Numbered from the stretch's first letter, positions 36,332-48,077 are shown. The stretch is DNA of 64,000 nt from Rapana venosa (GCA_028751875.1 CM054140.1:31009393-31073392); one strand, 5' to 3'. Notes: generated by a model not told the origin, from the letters alone. Translations and numbers: made by a program.

Positions 36332-36374
<43 letters not shown>
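36332..36374 (+). repeat. 43-base G-run
   Basis: Uninterrupted run of G, preceded by an A/T-rich stretch. Confidence 0.9.
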
Positions 36375-36375
<1 letters not shown>

Positions 36376-36570
36376 GGAGGGTAAGGTGGATAAATCAACA
36401 TTTTCCTAATCGTTGGGCAAAGATTTGATTAATAAACGTTGGCCAATGCCCTTGTTAAGTCTCGAATCTAAGGTCTTTACTCAGGCTCAACCACAGGAAG
36501 ACCTACACTTACTTCTTGTATGAGTGCACGTGAGTGGACGTGTAGATCATGTATTCGTGACTCTGCTCAC

Positions 36571-36571
<1 letters not shown>

Positions 36572-36627
<56 letters not shown>
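36572..36627 (+). repeat. (GT)n microsatellite
   Basis: About 55 bases of perfect GT repeats. Confidence 0.9.
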
Positions 36628-36628
<1 letters not shown>

Positions 36629-36950
36629 TATAATTAAAACAAGAAACAAGAAAAACCACAAGTTTTGTGGAAAAAAGGGAAGGTGAAGCATTCAAATTAT
36701 AGAAGGAAACAAAAACCTTCACACAACACACCTAAATACAAGAAAGAAGTCACTGCATTCTAAAAAAAAATAAATAAAAAAAATCTAATTGTATATAAGT
36801 TTTAAAGAGGGAAAAAGTATGAATAAACAGAGAGAGGCACGCCAATACGTACTTCGTTGCTTTGTTTTATGCTTAGCACACTATGTTAATTTGTGTGACT
36901 GCTGCTGTGCATGTGTTCCTTTACTAAAAGGTTACATCCCATAACACCCC

Positions 36951-36990
36951 CGTCCCCCCCCCTCCCCCCCCCCCCCCCCCCCCCCCCCCC
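36951..36990 (+). repeat. C-run
   Basis: Near-continuous C, with a pure run at 36964-36990. Confidence 0.9.
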
Positions 36991-37089
36991 ACACCATGCA
37001 ACGACCAGACAAAGGTTACGCTTTATCATAAATCACCCGAAAAGACAGAGAGGGTATGGGACCTCTTTAATAGTGATTTAATACTCTAA

Positions 37090-37103
37090 ATAATAATAAT
37101 AAC

Positions 37104-37136
<33 letters not shown>

Positions 37137-37156
37137 AATAATAATAATAATAATAA

Positions 37157-37187
<31 letters not shown>

Positions 37188-37190
37188 AAT
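37090..37190 (+). repeat. Compound AAT / GAT / GAA trinucleotide repeat
   Basis: Three successive trinucleotide repeats: AAT, then GAT, then AAT and GAA. Confidence 0.9.
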
Positions 37191-37739
37191 AAACACAACG
37201 AAGAGAAAAATATCCTTAAAAGAACGAAAGAAAGGGGGAAAATGTCGATGTGTAAATGCGTGGTGAGAAAATGGACTGTTCCATCTTCTTAGCCACTGAT
37301 TTCATTCATTAAGATGATCCTTCTCCCTGTCTATACTTTTCACAATCTTGGCTAATATGTGTGGGTTACTGGAAGGATATGATAAAATCTCTTCCACTGC
37401 AATAGACCCAGCAATAAATCAAATACGAATGATAGAAAAGTGATAGGACAAAAAAACAACAACAGAGATGTGTTAGAGATATTTTTGTTTCTACATCTGG
37501 AATCATTCTGTCACCACACCAAACAGCCGTGAGGGTGTTCTCTTTAGGAGGCAGTTTCTGGTCTGCTTCTCTGTTCCTATAATTATTGCCTTCTGGAGCC
37601 CTTCCCTGCTTCGTAGAATTATTTGTTGCAATGGCGGCCTAGGGTAAGGGAATAATTATAAGTAGCTGCTATTCTGCTGAATTACTTTTTATGCAGGCAG
37701 TCGTTTCAAAAAACAGAAATGCATTGCTAAGTTTACACA

Positions 37740-37741
37740 CC

Positions 37742-37788
<47 letters not shown>

Positions 37789-38187
37789 ATCCTCTCCATC
37801 CTCCATCTCTCTCTCTCTCTCTCTCTTATGTAAGCAAGCAGAGGAGGATGAAGTACATTTTGTGTTGTGCTGTCCAGTATTAGAGGATGTTAGGCAGAAC
37901 TACATCCCTGTTAAATATAGTAGACAGCCTAATTTATTTAGACTCTGTTTACTCCTGGCATCAAGTCATCCTGAGGTTGTGCGCCGCCTCACTTTATATT
38001 TGTGTAAAGCTTTCAGAATAAGAGAGATATTGTTATCCTAAGTCATATTTTTGTAGCTGACTTTTTGTTATACAGTAACATGTTGTCTTTACTATTGCTG
38101 TTACCCCCACCAAAATACTAAGCAGTTCGGCAACCCCCTTCATGTATGGGCCAATTGCCTTTTTGTGAATAAATCATTCGAGTTCGA

Positions 38188-38250
<63 letters not shown>
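37740..38250 (+). mobile_element. Truncated LINE 3' end between CT microsatellites
   Basis: The reading frame at 37840-38041 gives EDEVHFVLCCPVLEDVRQNY, then VVRRLTLYLCKAFRI and a stop. Cys-His sequence of this kind (E-D-E-x-H-F-x-x-x-C-P) is typical of the C-terminus of non-LTR retrotransposon ORF2 proteins. A 3' UTR follows with AACCCCCTTCATGTATGGGC, ending AATAAATCATTCGAGTTCGA before a CT microsatellite. Everything 5' of the C-terminus is missing, as expected from 5' truncation on insertion. Confidence 0.75.
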
Positions 38251-38266
<16 letters not shown>

Positions 38267-38485
38267 TTCACACACCACACACACACACACACACACATGC
38301 ACGCACGCTCTCGCACACACGCTGCCAAGCAAAATGTAAACATTCAAAACTGCCCGTCTGCAGAGGTAAAGGAATGATGAGACACTGTCAATCAGGGAGG
38401 GCCTCCACGCTAGTGATCCTGTCTGCTGTTGCCATGGCTCAGCGCCCTGCCAGCATGTGCACCGCCTTCTGGACTGGCTTGTATG

Positions 38486-38488
38486 ACT

Positions 38489-38527
<39 letters not shown>

Positions 38528-38588
38528 AGACAGACAGACTGACTGACTGACTGACTGACAGACCGACTGACAGACTGACTGACTGCAG
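38486..38588 (+). repeat. (GACT/GACA)n tetranucleotide repeat
   Basis: About 100 bases of GACT units mixed with GACA. It yields long serine/valine/glutamine pseudo-frames on the reverse strand that are not genes. Confidence 0.92.
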
Positions 38589-38861
38589 GCCTCACATCAC
38601 CCCACAAAAAGCCACCAGGGAATTTACACTGAAACTGTCAGGGCAAAGTAAGTGTCTTGGCTGAGTTGAGTCTAGCGGAGCCCATCCCTCTCCCCAAATC
38701 GCTGGTTGCATGCTGGGTATGTTCGTGTGGTATAATTATAGGCTACCACTGGCCACGTTTAGGCTTTGTTCTATAGAAGAAGTTATGTGTAGGATTACCT
38801 TTTGCACAGTCATGGAACATCGGGGTTTATATAATGATTTCATCTACAAGACTAGTTGCAT

Positions 38862-39311
38862 TCAACAATAATCAATGGTAACTCCAGAGGTAGACTGTAT
38901 GTTCACACAGACAAACAGGTAAGTAAGTGGAAACAGCACCCAGCAGCAAAGTTTGGCTATCAAAACCCGACTTGATCCTAACGTCATGTTTGATATAATA
39001 CCAAATGTCCTCGAGGTGATGTAAACGAGGAAACGACTCACGTGATAAGTGGCAACTGCATAAAATAAATAACTTGCCAAGTGCAGTAAAGGTAGATGAA
39101 TGTCAATGTGTGGTTTGCCCTTCCAGGCGATTGTGACAGGATGGCTTGCAGCGATGGGGTGCATGTAGCATGCCTTCCCTGTGTGGACAAGGCTGAGATA
39201 TGATAAAACATAATGTAGGTGTAGCGAGCTCAGTGACTGCATGATTGTGTCAAAGGTATTCGTTTCCCATATGCCTGTCCTGTCCTGTCCGGTTAGCCGT
39301 TTCACTTGCAA
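38862..39311. other. Unrepetitive stretch with a 149-codon open frame on the - strand
   Basis: Not low complexity, unlike its surroundings. The frame contains hydrophobic segments but matches nothing I recognise and has no visible neighbouring exon. I treat it as probably non-coding. Confidence 0.3.
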
Positions 39312-39608
39312 GGTTATGCTTTATATACACTACATGTATACTTTTCCCGGGTGTTTTTTTTTTTTAAAGGGTTACACCCTTTGAGTGAGTATATGAGAGA
39401 GAGAGAGAGAGATAATGTGACAATTTGACAATTCTTTATTTGTGATCAGCTTTACGCCCATTCACAAGGGGACAGGGGGATGGGGACTGGGCACAACACA
39501 CATAAATTGGAAGACAAAAATACAGTCAACGACACCGCCGTGTTGTGCCCAGGTTTAAGAGAGAGAGAGACAATGACAATGACATTGTGTTGTAATAAGC
39601 TGTTAAAG

Positions 39609-39654
<46 letters not shown>

Positions 39655-39658
<4 letters not shown>

Positions 39659-39722
39659 TCGAACTCGAATGATTTATTCACAAAAAGGCCATTGGCCCAT
39701 ACATGAAGGGGGTTGCCGAAGA
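39655..39722 (-). mobile_element. Second copy of the LINE 3' end, reverse orientation
   Basis: The complement of the terminus at 38120-38200 (AACTCGAACTCGAATGATTT, CATTGGCCCATACATGAAGG), again joined to a GA repeat on its 3' side. Only about 65 bases remain. Confidence 0.8.
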
Positions 39723-40312
39723 GAGAGAGGGAGAGAGAGAGAGAGAGAGAGAGCGAGCTAGCTTTAGTTGTCTCTTTCTTACACTGTTTTGTATAATCCC
39801 ATACAATGATCGTTAATACCAGCCCAGTTCTCTGCTTGACATTTGAAATGCTTTGCCTGGCCCGAACTTGTCTACCGAACTTTGGCGCCTTTCTTCCCCC
39901 ATCATTTTCTGTTTCCTCCTCTACCACCCCCCACCCCCAACCTCATCAGTATTTTTGTTTACTTGAGGGAGTGGGGGTTTTTTCCTTTGGGGTTTGTTTT
40001 TCCACAGAAGTTTCATCATCAGGAAGACCTGTCACCCCTTGTTGCTAGAGGTTCTTTTTAAAAATTTATTTCGGTTGTTTTTGGCGAGTTTTCTGTTGTT
40101 TTGTTTTGTGTTGTTTTGTGTTGTTCAGCTTTTCAGTTGAGCAACTACTGTGTGATACAATCACATACATAGCCACAGGAGTACTGAATAGGGGATCTTT
40201 TGTTTTCCTACTGTTGTTGTGATGGACGAGAATCATTGAATAGGCATTATTCTCTGTGTTCTCTTGTCGCTTAGTTTCTCTGTCTGTATGTCTGTATGTC
40301 TGTCTCTGTCTC

Positions 40313-40349
<37 letters not shown>

Positions 40350-40464
40350 GTCTCAGAGAAAAAGTTTCATAAGTATCTGATTCATTTTCTAATGAGAGAA
40401 TGTTCTTTAAAAAAATAAATTCATGATTCATGTTCTTTGTGATGTTGGAAATTGAATTGGGGAA

Positions 40465-40517
<53 letters not shown>

Positions 40518-40550
40518 GGGGGGGGGGGGGGGGGGGGGGAGGGGGGGGGG
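40465..40550 (+). repeat. 86-base G-run with two interruptions
   Basis: All G except a T at 40517 and an A at 40540. It is the longest run in the window, a strong G-quadruplex candidate, and unlikely to be sequenced to exact length. Confidence 0.9.
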
Positions 40551-41073
40551 CGTTGTTTACTTTCTGTTTGTTGTTTTGGTCGTAACTTGATATTGATTTG
40601 AACAGAATTTTTATCATTCAAGTTTCATCAACTTTGCAGTCCAGCAAATGATCTTATTCAAGCCCTCTCTACATATCTGCACAAGCAAAAATAATAATAT
40701 TATTGTGACAGATGTCTCCCACAACATTTGACCCCAATTGATTGACAATCTGATCAACCGTTATTTTGGGAACAAAGCTGGTTTTGAAGCACTAAGTGAC
40801 TACAAATGTTCAGCAATAAGTAAATGATGGTATTTCAATCAAGCAGAAGGAACAGGTTAGATGAAGAATGGATGAAAAGAAAGCAGAAGACAGGAGGAAA
40901 TGTCAATACTATGGTGAAAAGGATAACCCTTGTGTTAATATGATGTTGGTTTTGTTGTTGTTTTTAAACAAAAAAGTATTATATCAAATCTCTGATGAGG
41001 ACAAGGCCCAGATGTTACAAAAAGAAAGAAAAAAAAAGTGCTGCCTATTTTCATATTCTTCTCGACAATAAAA

Positions 41074-41104
<31 letters not shown>

Positions 41105-41199
41105 TGCCGCGCCGCGGCCCCGCTCTTACTGAAATACTGATAATACCTGTATTCCGTTTACATTTCTTTCCTTGCTATTTTCTAATCCCGTTTAACAGT

Positions 41200-41200
<1 letters not shown>

Positions 41201-41246
<46 letters not shown>
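41201..41246 (+). repeat. 46-base C-run
   Basis: Uninterrupted C, about 105 bases after a GT microsatellite. Confidence 0.9.
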
Positions 41247-41247
<1 letters not shown>

Positions 41248-42089
41248 TATTGGTATCAAATAAAATAACGTGGGTGTGTAGTGTCCTGTGTGTTGTTAGC
41301 TATTTTCGGAAAAGTCCTTAAGTGTGGGTGTTGTGGAGGTGGGGGCGGGGGGAGGTTGCATACATGAATGCCTACACGCGTTAAAGATAAATAGTGTGTG
41401 TGTGTTCTTTATTTTAACGTCTCTTCCCTCACAGTGATATTAGACGAATGCTTGTGTGCGTGCGTACACTGATGTAGGTGTTTTGTGGAAGAATAAACTA
41501 TAAACGTATTGTTTCATTGTACTATGTTTGTGCGTTGGAAGCCCAATACCTAAATGGATGATGTTAAAATACTATCATATATATTAATTCTATTTGTCGA
41601 TAATAAACGACATGGGCCAAATATTGATTGCTTATTCCATTGTCCTCGAAATACAAGAATAGTAATAATAATAATAATAATTAATAATAATAGGTAGCCA
41701 TACTCAGAGTTCAGATGATTCGTTTCCCTATCAAAGAGAGTACAGGCTGCTATGCTTAGAGCTTGTGGTAGGTGAAGACAACAACATGGACACAGCACTT
41801 CAAAGCAGGACAACATTTCAATGTGGGCCTTGGCATTTTTTGCTGGCATCAGTTAACTCACACAGCTTTTTGACCTGGGCCAGGACATTGCTATTTTTGT
41901 CACAATCTTGTCCGCATTATTTATTTGCAGTAGGCGTGCTGTTTGTTGGTTTGTTTGTTTGTTTTAGAAGCGTGGAGACTGCCTTCAACAGCTGGATTAT
42001 TGTGTATGGCCAACGAAATACCTCTTCTTTGAGTGTTCTGCTTTTGTTTGTTTGGGGTTTTGGGGGAGAGGAAAGGGGTGTTTGTTATG

Positions 42090-42116
42090 GGTGGGGGGGG
42101 GGGGGGGGGGGGGGAG
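42090..42116 (+). repeat. G-run
   Basis: G-run inside a G/T-rich tract beginning near 42040. Confidence 0.85.
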
Positions 42117-42589
42117 GCGGTTGCCTAGAGGGCTGGTTGTAGAAAAGCTTGTTTGCTTATGCCATAACCCTCTTTTAATTCAGTTCAATTCATTCAGTTC
42201 AATTCATGGGTGTATCTGTTTGCCTCTCTCTCGCCTCTCTCTCTCTCTTGGCTTTTTAAAAAACAAAACCACCAATCAAGTGAATCAGGTATTAATTATT
42301 AATTATTAGTGAATTGATCAACCAGTTATAATTTTTTTTTCATGGACATCTGTCTGTGTTGCAAACGTGAAGGAGGCCTATGGTTTATTTCAAGCTATAC
42401 AGTACTTTTACTAAAACGACATTCAATCCCCCAATCCCTCCACACACAAAAAGCCCCAACAACAAAACAATAATCCAAAAACACAACAACAAACAAAAAT
42501 AAACCCGAGGGAAAAAGGGGGGTGATTGCATAAACACAAGCTTTCACACTTGTGTGGGGATTTGGGTGTGTATTACACAAACAACACAA

Positions 42590-42680
42590 AACTAAAACAA
42601 TCAGCCAACCAACTGAACAAAACAAAACCAAACAAAAACCAACAAAACCTCAACACCCCCCCCCCCCCCCCCCCACCCAC

Positions 42681-42713
<33 letters not shown>

Positions 42714-42715
42714 GG
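42590..42715 (+). repeat. A/C-only tract with C-run and (CA)n
   Basis: The stretch lacks G and T almost completely: AAC/AAAC motifs, a C-run at about 42655-42674, then CA repeats. Confidence 0.85.
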
Positions 42716-43143
42716 GGAGAGAAGGAGAGAGGAGTGGAGAGTGTAGTTGTACACAATATAACAAGCAACCAAAAAAGGAAAGCAGTTAAGAATGGCTAAA
42801 TTCAAATCCCCACAGTTGCACAGCATGTCTGAACACGCCCAGTCGTTTTCACACACACAAATCGATACTGACACAGCCTGCTCCAGCTGCTACTGCCAAA
42901 CTTCAAGTCATATTTATTATTATCCTGATCTTAGTGGGCTCCTAGGCCAACCGATAAATAAATAAATGCACGAAAGAATAAACGGATTAATATGAAATTT
43001 ACAGGAAGAAAGGAATGAGCCAAACGTATTATGCCCCCCTCACACACACACACACACGGGAAAAAAACAACCGGATAGGACAGTGCATGTGCATGTGTGC
43101 GTTACACACACAGAGAGACACATAGACCATAAGATAGACACAT

Positions 43144-43581
<438 letters not shown>

Positions 43582-43859
43582 TGGCGACACATTGGAAAAC
43601 CATGAATACAGGGACAAATGTAAATCAGCAGGATCGCTTTCATCTGGACTGAACCTGGCTTCTCCCTCCCCTAACTCTACGGGGACCAAGTCGTTTCGTT
43701 GGAGCGCAGCACTGAATGTTTCAGCCTGTGTGTCCTGGGCAAGTTGAACCTGGCGGAGCCCATCCCTCTCCATGTAGCAGGGTGCATGCTAGGTATGCTT
43801 GCGTCATCCGTCACTAGCTGGCTTGCTCTTCAACGAAATGTGGATGATTTTCTTTTTAT

Positions 43860-44448
43860 GGTGTGGTATTTTTCCTTCCTTGGTTATAGCTTCAAGATTG
43901 ACCGATTTTTGCTTATGTGACCGTCCCCCCCCCCCCCCCCACCCCCTTCCCCCACCATTTGAGTAGCCGCATTCCGACTTCGGGGCAAGGCAGAAGTCGT
44001 GTTGACGTGTGTGCGAGATGTTCTGCATGCTAACGTTAGCACACCGCGCGCAGTGTGTATGAGTATGTGTGTGTGCGTGTCTATGTATACTGTGTGTAAA
44101 TTTGTATTTTCCAGTGTATTATTTTATCGATTTTTTTTCTCCTCCTTTTACTGGTTTAATTTATTGGTAAAGGTTGTAATAATGCAGTATTTCAGTATAA
44201 CCATTAAGAAATTTGTTCTTAGATAGATGGCTTGATGAAAAAAAAAAAAGCAAATGCATTGCTTATTCAAGGTACCATCTGGAAATAAAAATTTGACTTG
44301 ACTTGACTTGACTTGACAAGCAGCCACGACTTAGAGTCTCATGCGGGGAACTGTCCGGGGAGAGGAGTCAGTACCGATGCTAACTCCAGGGGGCCGAACC
44401 CGGGCCGTTAATTCACAAGCACAACGATCTAACCACTAGGCTACCCCC
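43860..44448 (-). mobile_element. SINE (tail type B) split by a nested retroelement
   Basis: Read on the - strand, the head GGTAGCCTAGTGGTTAGATC and a box B-like GGCCCGGGTTCGGCC lie at 44380-44447. The body continues to about 44320, resumes at about 44050 with AACATCTCGCACACACGTCA-like sequence, and the type B tail ends near 43860. The interrupting 270 bases are the ACTTG-tailed element. Confidence 0.75.
44050..44320 (+). mobile_element. ACTTG-tailed retroelement 3' end, copy 2, inside a SINE
   Basis: It contains AGATAGATGGCTTGATGA, an A-run, GCAAATGCATTGCTTATTCA, GTACCATCTGGAAATAAAAA and a tail of TTGAC repeats (four to five). The tail resembles the short tandem tails of some LINE clades. 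No open frame is present. Confidence 0.75.
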
Positions 44449-44904
44449 CCTCTCCCCCCCCCCCCCTTCCCCTGGATGGGGTTTTAAGGTGTTGCACTAT
44501 GTTCAGCTTGTATTGAGTTGGCACACAGGGCCTCAGTTTATATCATAACAATTAATAACAGGGTATTGTCTGACATCTGACTATAGGCGACTATCTATAT
44601 TAGATATTATATACACTTAACATATCTTATCTTATTTTTAAATATACAATTTTTTTTATATTGTCACTGAAGAAAATTCAGCTCAACGTTAGCATGCCAT
44701 GTTGGTTAGAGGGTAGTTTCTCTTAAATTATAATGGAGGAACTCGATTGTATAGCATTGGACAAACCTAAATAGGCCCTCCCCGTTTTTAAAAAAAGTTT
44801 TATAAAAAGAAGAAAATAATATAATATATGGATATGTTATATAGGGGATGCTTAATCTTGTTTAAACAACTACCCTAAAAGAGAAAACAGTTGTTTGCAG
44901 TTGT

Positions 44905-45115
44905 AGTATGGCTGCCTATAAACGAAGTGCTTGGGAAAAAAGAAAAACCCCCACAGACAAACTTCTCATGGGAGTGTACTCTTACTCACAATCTCAACAG
45001 TGATTCCCAGGTGGGACGAGTGTCTGAGACAAGAGAGCACATTCTGGATAACGCCTAGGGGTGTTAAACTGGGGAACGCCTAATAACCAAATAATAACAA
45101 CAACAACAACAACAA
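44905..45115 (+). repeat. AAC-tailed dispersed element, copy 2
   Basis: Starts GTATGGCTGCCTATA, continues CAGTGATTCCCAGGTGGGA, ACATTCTGGATAACGCCTAG and GTTAAACTGGGGAACGCC, and ends in (AAC)n. Matches 46225-46412 in order and spacing. Confidence 0.8.
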
Positions 45116-45414
45116 TTAACCTGCCTGAAGACAGACTGAAGTGTGTGAGCACCCAGACCCTAGAGTAAGCACACACAGAAAGAAGAAAGAAAGAGAGAAA
45201 GAGAGAGAGAGAAGAAAAAAGATTAAAAAAAAAAAGGTGGAATAAAGTGCATTGGCGTCTGCCCTAAGATTGCTAGAGGGTGGGCATTATGCACCCACAC
45301 ACCCACCATTCCTTTCCCACATGTTGATCAACTGTCAGGGTATAGCGGCAGAGGCGTGTGTCGGCCATATTTCCTTCAGTAAAATGTCACGGTAATAAAG
45401 TGTGTAGAGTGTCG

Positions 45415-46220
45415 TTCAGGTTCTTTGTATGCTACTCTTTTCCTGAACTGTTTTTGTTCCTATTTCTTTTGGACTCTTTACACTGTTGTTGTGAGGCTCT
45501 TTAATATGCTGTCGTCGTGAGATTCCTTGCACTCTTGTTGTGAGATTCTTTATGCTCTCTTGTGAGATTCTTTGCACAGTTGTTGTGAGATTCTGTTTGT
45601 TCTCAGGGTTAGGTTCTTTGCACTCTTGTTGTGAGATTCTTTGCACTCTTGTTTTGAGATTCCTTGCACAGTTGTTGTGAGATTCTGTATGCTCTCTGTG
45701 TTAGGTTCTTTGCGCTCTTGTTGTGAGATTCCTTGCACAGTTGTTGTGAGATTCTGTATGCTCTCTGTGTTAGGTTCTTTGCACTCTTGTTGTGAGTTTC
45801 TTTGCACAGTTGTTGTGAGATTCTGTATGCTCTCTGTGTTAGGTTCTTTGCACTCTTGTTGTGAGATTCTCTGCACTCTTGTTGTGAGATCCCCCCACTC
45901 TTGTTGTGAGATTCTTTGCACTCTTGTGAGATTTTTTTGGGCACTCTTGTTGTGAGATTCTTTACTGCCTTGTTGTGAGTTTCTTTGCAATCTTGTTGTG
46001 AGATTCTTTGCACTCTTGTTGTGAGATTCGTTGCACTCTCGTTGTGAGATTCTTTGCACTCTTGTTGTGAGATTCGTTGCACTCTCGTTGTGAGATTCGT
46101 TGCACTATTGTTGTGAGATTTTTTTTGCACTCTTGTTGTGAGATTATTTACTCTCTTGTGAGATTCTTTTTACTCTTGTTGTGAGATTCTTTTTACTCTT
46201 GTTGTGAGATTCTTTACATT
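45415..46220 (+). repeat. 23-bp satellite array
   Basis: About 30 imperfect units of GCACTCTTGTTGTGAGATTC plus TTT, with some units shortened. The first units (45415-45560) are the most diverged. Because 23 is not a multiple of 3, the array stays open in several frames, producing repetitive pseudo-proteins on the - strand. Confidence 0.93.
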
Positions 46221-46224
46221 CGGA

Positions 46225-46412
46225 GTATGGCTGCCTATATGGTGGGGTACTTAAAAATAGTCACACACGCAAACCTCTCATTCAGTGTGCAATTTCAATC
46301 TCACAGTGATTCCCAGGTGGGATGATGAGTGAGTCAGAGTACATATTCTGGGTGACCCCCAGAGTGTTAAGCTGGAGAACACCCAACAACAACAACAACA
46401 TCAACAACAACA
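46225..46412 (+). repeat. AAC-tailed dispersed element, copy 3
   Basis: GTATGGCTGCCTATATGGTG, CAGTGATTCCCAGGTGGGAT, ACATATTCTGGGTGACCCCC and GTTAAGCTGGAGAACACCC, then (AAC)n. It separates the 23-bp array from the degenerate array that follows. Confidence 0.8.
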
Positions 46413-46429
46413 GATTCTCCGAAATCATG

Positions 46430-47035
46430 CTGTTGGCTTTTTTGCAATCTTATCAGACGCTGTGCACTGTTGTTGTTGTTGTTGTAGTTGTTGTTGTTGT
46501 TGTTGTTGTTAGCTTCTTTTGCAATGACGAGGCTAGATTATTTGCACGGTTGGCACTAGATTTTTTGGCACGTTTGTCGTTATAGTCTTTTAATCGTTAT
46601 TGCTTTGCACTCTTGTTGTCAGATTCTTTGCCCTTGGTGTTAAATCAAATGAATTTTTCGATGTTAAGGCTCTTTGCGGTCTTTTGTTACTGTTGTTGTT
46701 GTTAGATTTCTTGTGTTTTTGTTGTTAGAGTCTTTGTAGCGTTGTTGTCTGATTCTTTGCATCCTTATCAGGTCTTTCGGTCTGTTGTTTTTGTTGTTAG
46801 ATTCTTTGCATTCTGTTGTTATGTTCTGTGCAGTGTTGTTGTGACATTATTTGCGAGCTTTGTTAGATACTTTGCATTCTTGCTGCTACATTCTTTGCAT
46901 TCTAATGAGATTCTTTGGGCTCTTGCAGTTAGATAGGGTGTTTTATGGGTTTTGTTGTTGTTGTTTTGCAATCATGTCGTTATTCGATTCTCTGTACTCT
47001 TGCAGTTAGATAGATTTTTTTGCACTCATGTCGTT
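46430..47035 (+). repeat. Degenerate satellite zone
   Basis: Scattered AGATTCTTTGCA words with irregular spacing and (GTTGTT)n stretches. It looks like decayed relatives of the arrays on both sides. Confidence 0.7.
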
Positions 47036-47892
47036 AGATTCTTTCACTCTTGCAGTCAGATTTTTTTTCTTGCAGTCATGTCCTTAGATTCTTTGCACTC
47101 TTGCAGTCAGATAGATTTTTTCTTGCAGTCATGTCCTTAGATTCTTTGCACTCTTGCAGTCAGATTTTTTCTTGCAGTCATGTCCTTAGAATCTTTGCAT
47201 GCGTGCAGTCAGATAGATTTTTTCTTGCAGTCATGTCCTAGATTCTTGCACTTTGCAGTCAGATAGATTTTTTCTTGCAGTCATGTCCTTAGATTCTTTG
47301 CACTCTTGCAGTCAGATAGATTTTTTCTTGCAGTCATGTCCTTAGATTCTTTGCACTCTTGCAGTCAGATAGATTTTTTCTTGCAGTCATGTCCTTAGAT
47401 TCTTTGCACTCTTGCAGTCAGATAGATTTTTTCTTGCAGTCATGTCCTTAGATTCTTTGCACTCTTGCAGTCAGATAGATTTTTTCTTGCAGTCATGTCC
47501 TTAGATTCTTTGCACGCTTGCAGTCAGATAGATTGTTTTTCTTGCAGTCATGTCCTTAGATTCTTTGCACTCTTACAGTCAGATAGATTTTTTCTTGCAG
47601 TCATGTCCTTAGATTCTTGCACTCTTGCAGTCAGATAGATTGTTTCTCTTGCAGTCATGTCCTTAGATTCTTTGCACTCTTGCAGTCAGATAGATTTTTT
47701 CTTGCAGTCATGTCCTTAGATTCTTTGCACTCTTGCAGTCAGATAGATTGTTTTTCTTGCAGTCATGTCCTTAGATTCTTTGCACTCTTACAGTCAGATA
47801 GATTTTTTCTTGCAGTCATGTCCTTAGATTCTTGCACTCTTGCAGTCAGATAGATTGTTTTTCTTGCAGTCATGTCGTTAGATTCTTTGCAC
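47036..47892 (+). repeat. 53-bp satellite array
   Basis: About 16 units of 53 bp built from GCACTCTTGCAGTCAGATAG, then a T-run, CTTGCAGTCATGTCCTTAGA and TTCTTT. Units are nearly identical, with a few 2-3 base length variants. The shared AGATTCTTTGCACTCTTG core links it to the 23-bp array. Confidence 0.93.
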
Positions 47893-48002
47893 TCATTGGT
47901 CATTTAAAAAAGATAAACAACACTAGCTGTAACTATCGTTTTTGCTTTGTTTTGTTTTTATTTCTCTGTTATTTGTGTGTGTGTGTTTTATTTATTTATT
48001 TA

Positions 48003-48073
48003 TTTATCTTTTATATCGAGGATAATAGAATAAGCACTTATGTGCTTTTTTTTTACACCCCAGTCCCCGTGGT
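48003..48073 (-). mobile_element. SINE tail A fragment (reverse)
   Basis: TATCGAGGATAATAGAATAA, GCACTTATGTGC and CACCCCAGTCCCCGTG are the reverse complement of the type A tail end. GT/GC microsatellites follow to 48230. Confidence 0.7.
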
Positions 48074-48074
48074 G

Positions 48075-48077
48075 TGT

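Noticed and set aside
39400..39520. LTR or terminal repeat near 39410-39510
   Set aside because: GA repeats and a TTCTTTATTTG word suggest another retroelement 3' end, but no partner copy was found in this window.
40066..40617. 183-codon - strand frame with polyproline
   Set aside because: The proline stretch is the 86-base G-run read in reverse, with microsatellites around it.
45550..46130. Long open frames on the - strand giving repeated RISQQECKE-like peptides
   Set aside because: They are read-through of the 23-bp satellite, which stays open in several frames because 23 is not a multiple of 3. No start context, splice sites or family match.
47036..47892. Regular 53-bp repeats as a possible CRISPR array
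   Set aside because: Units are identical throughout with no unique spacers, and the genome is eukaryotic with introns. It is a satellite.
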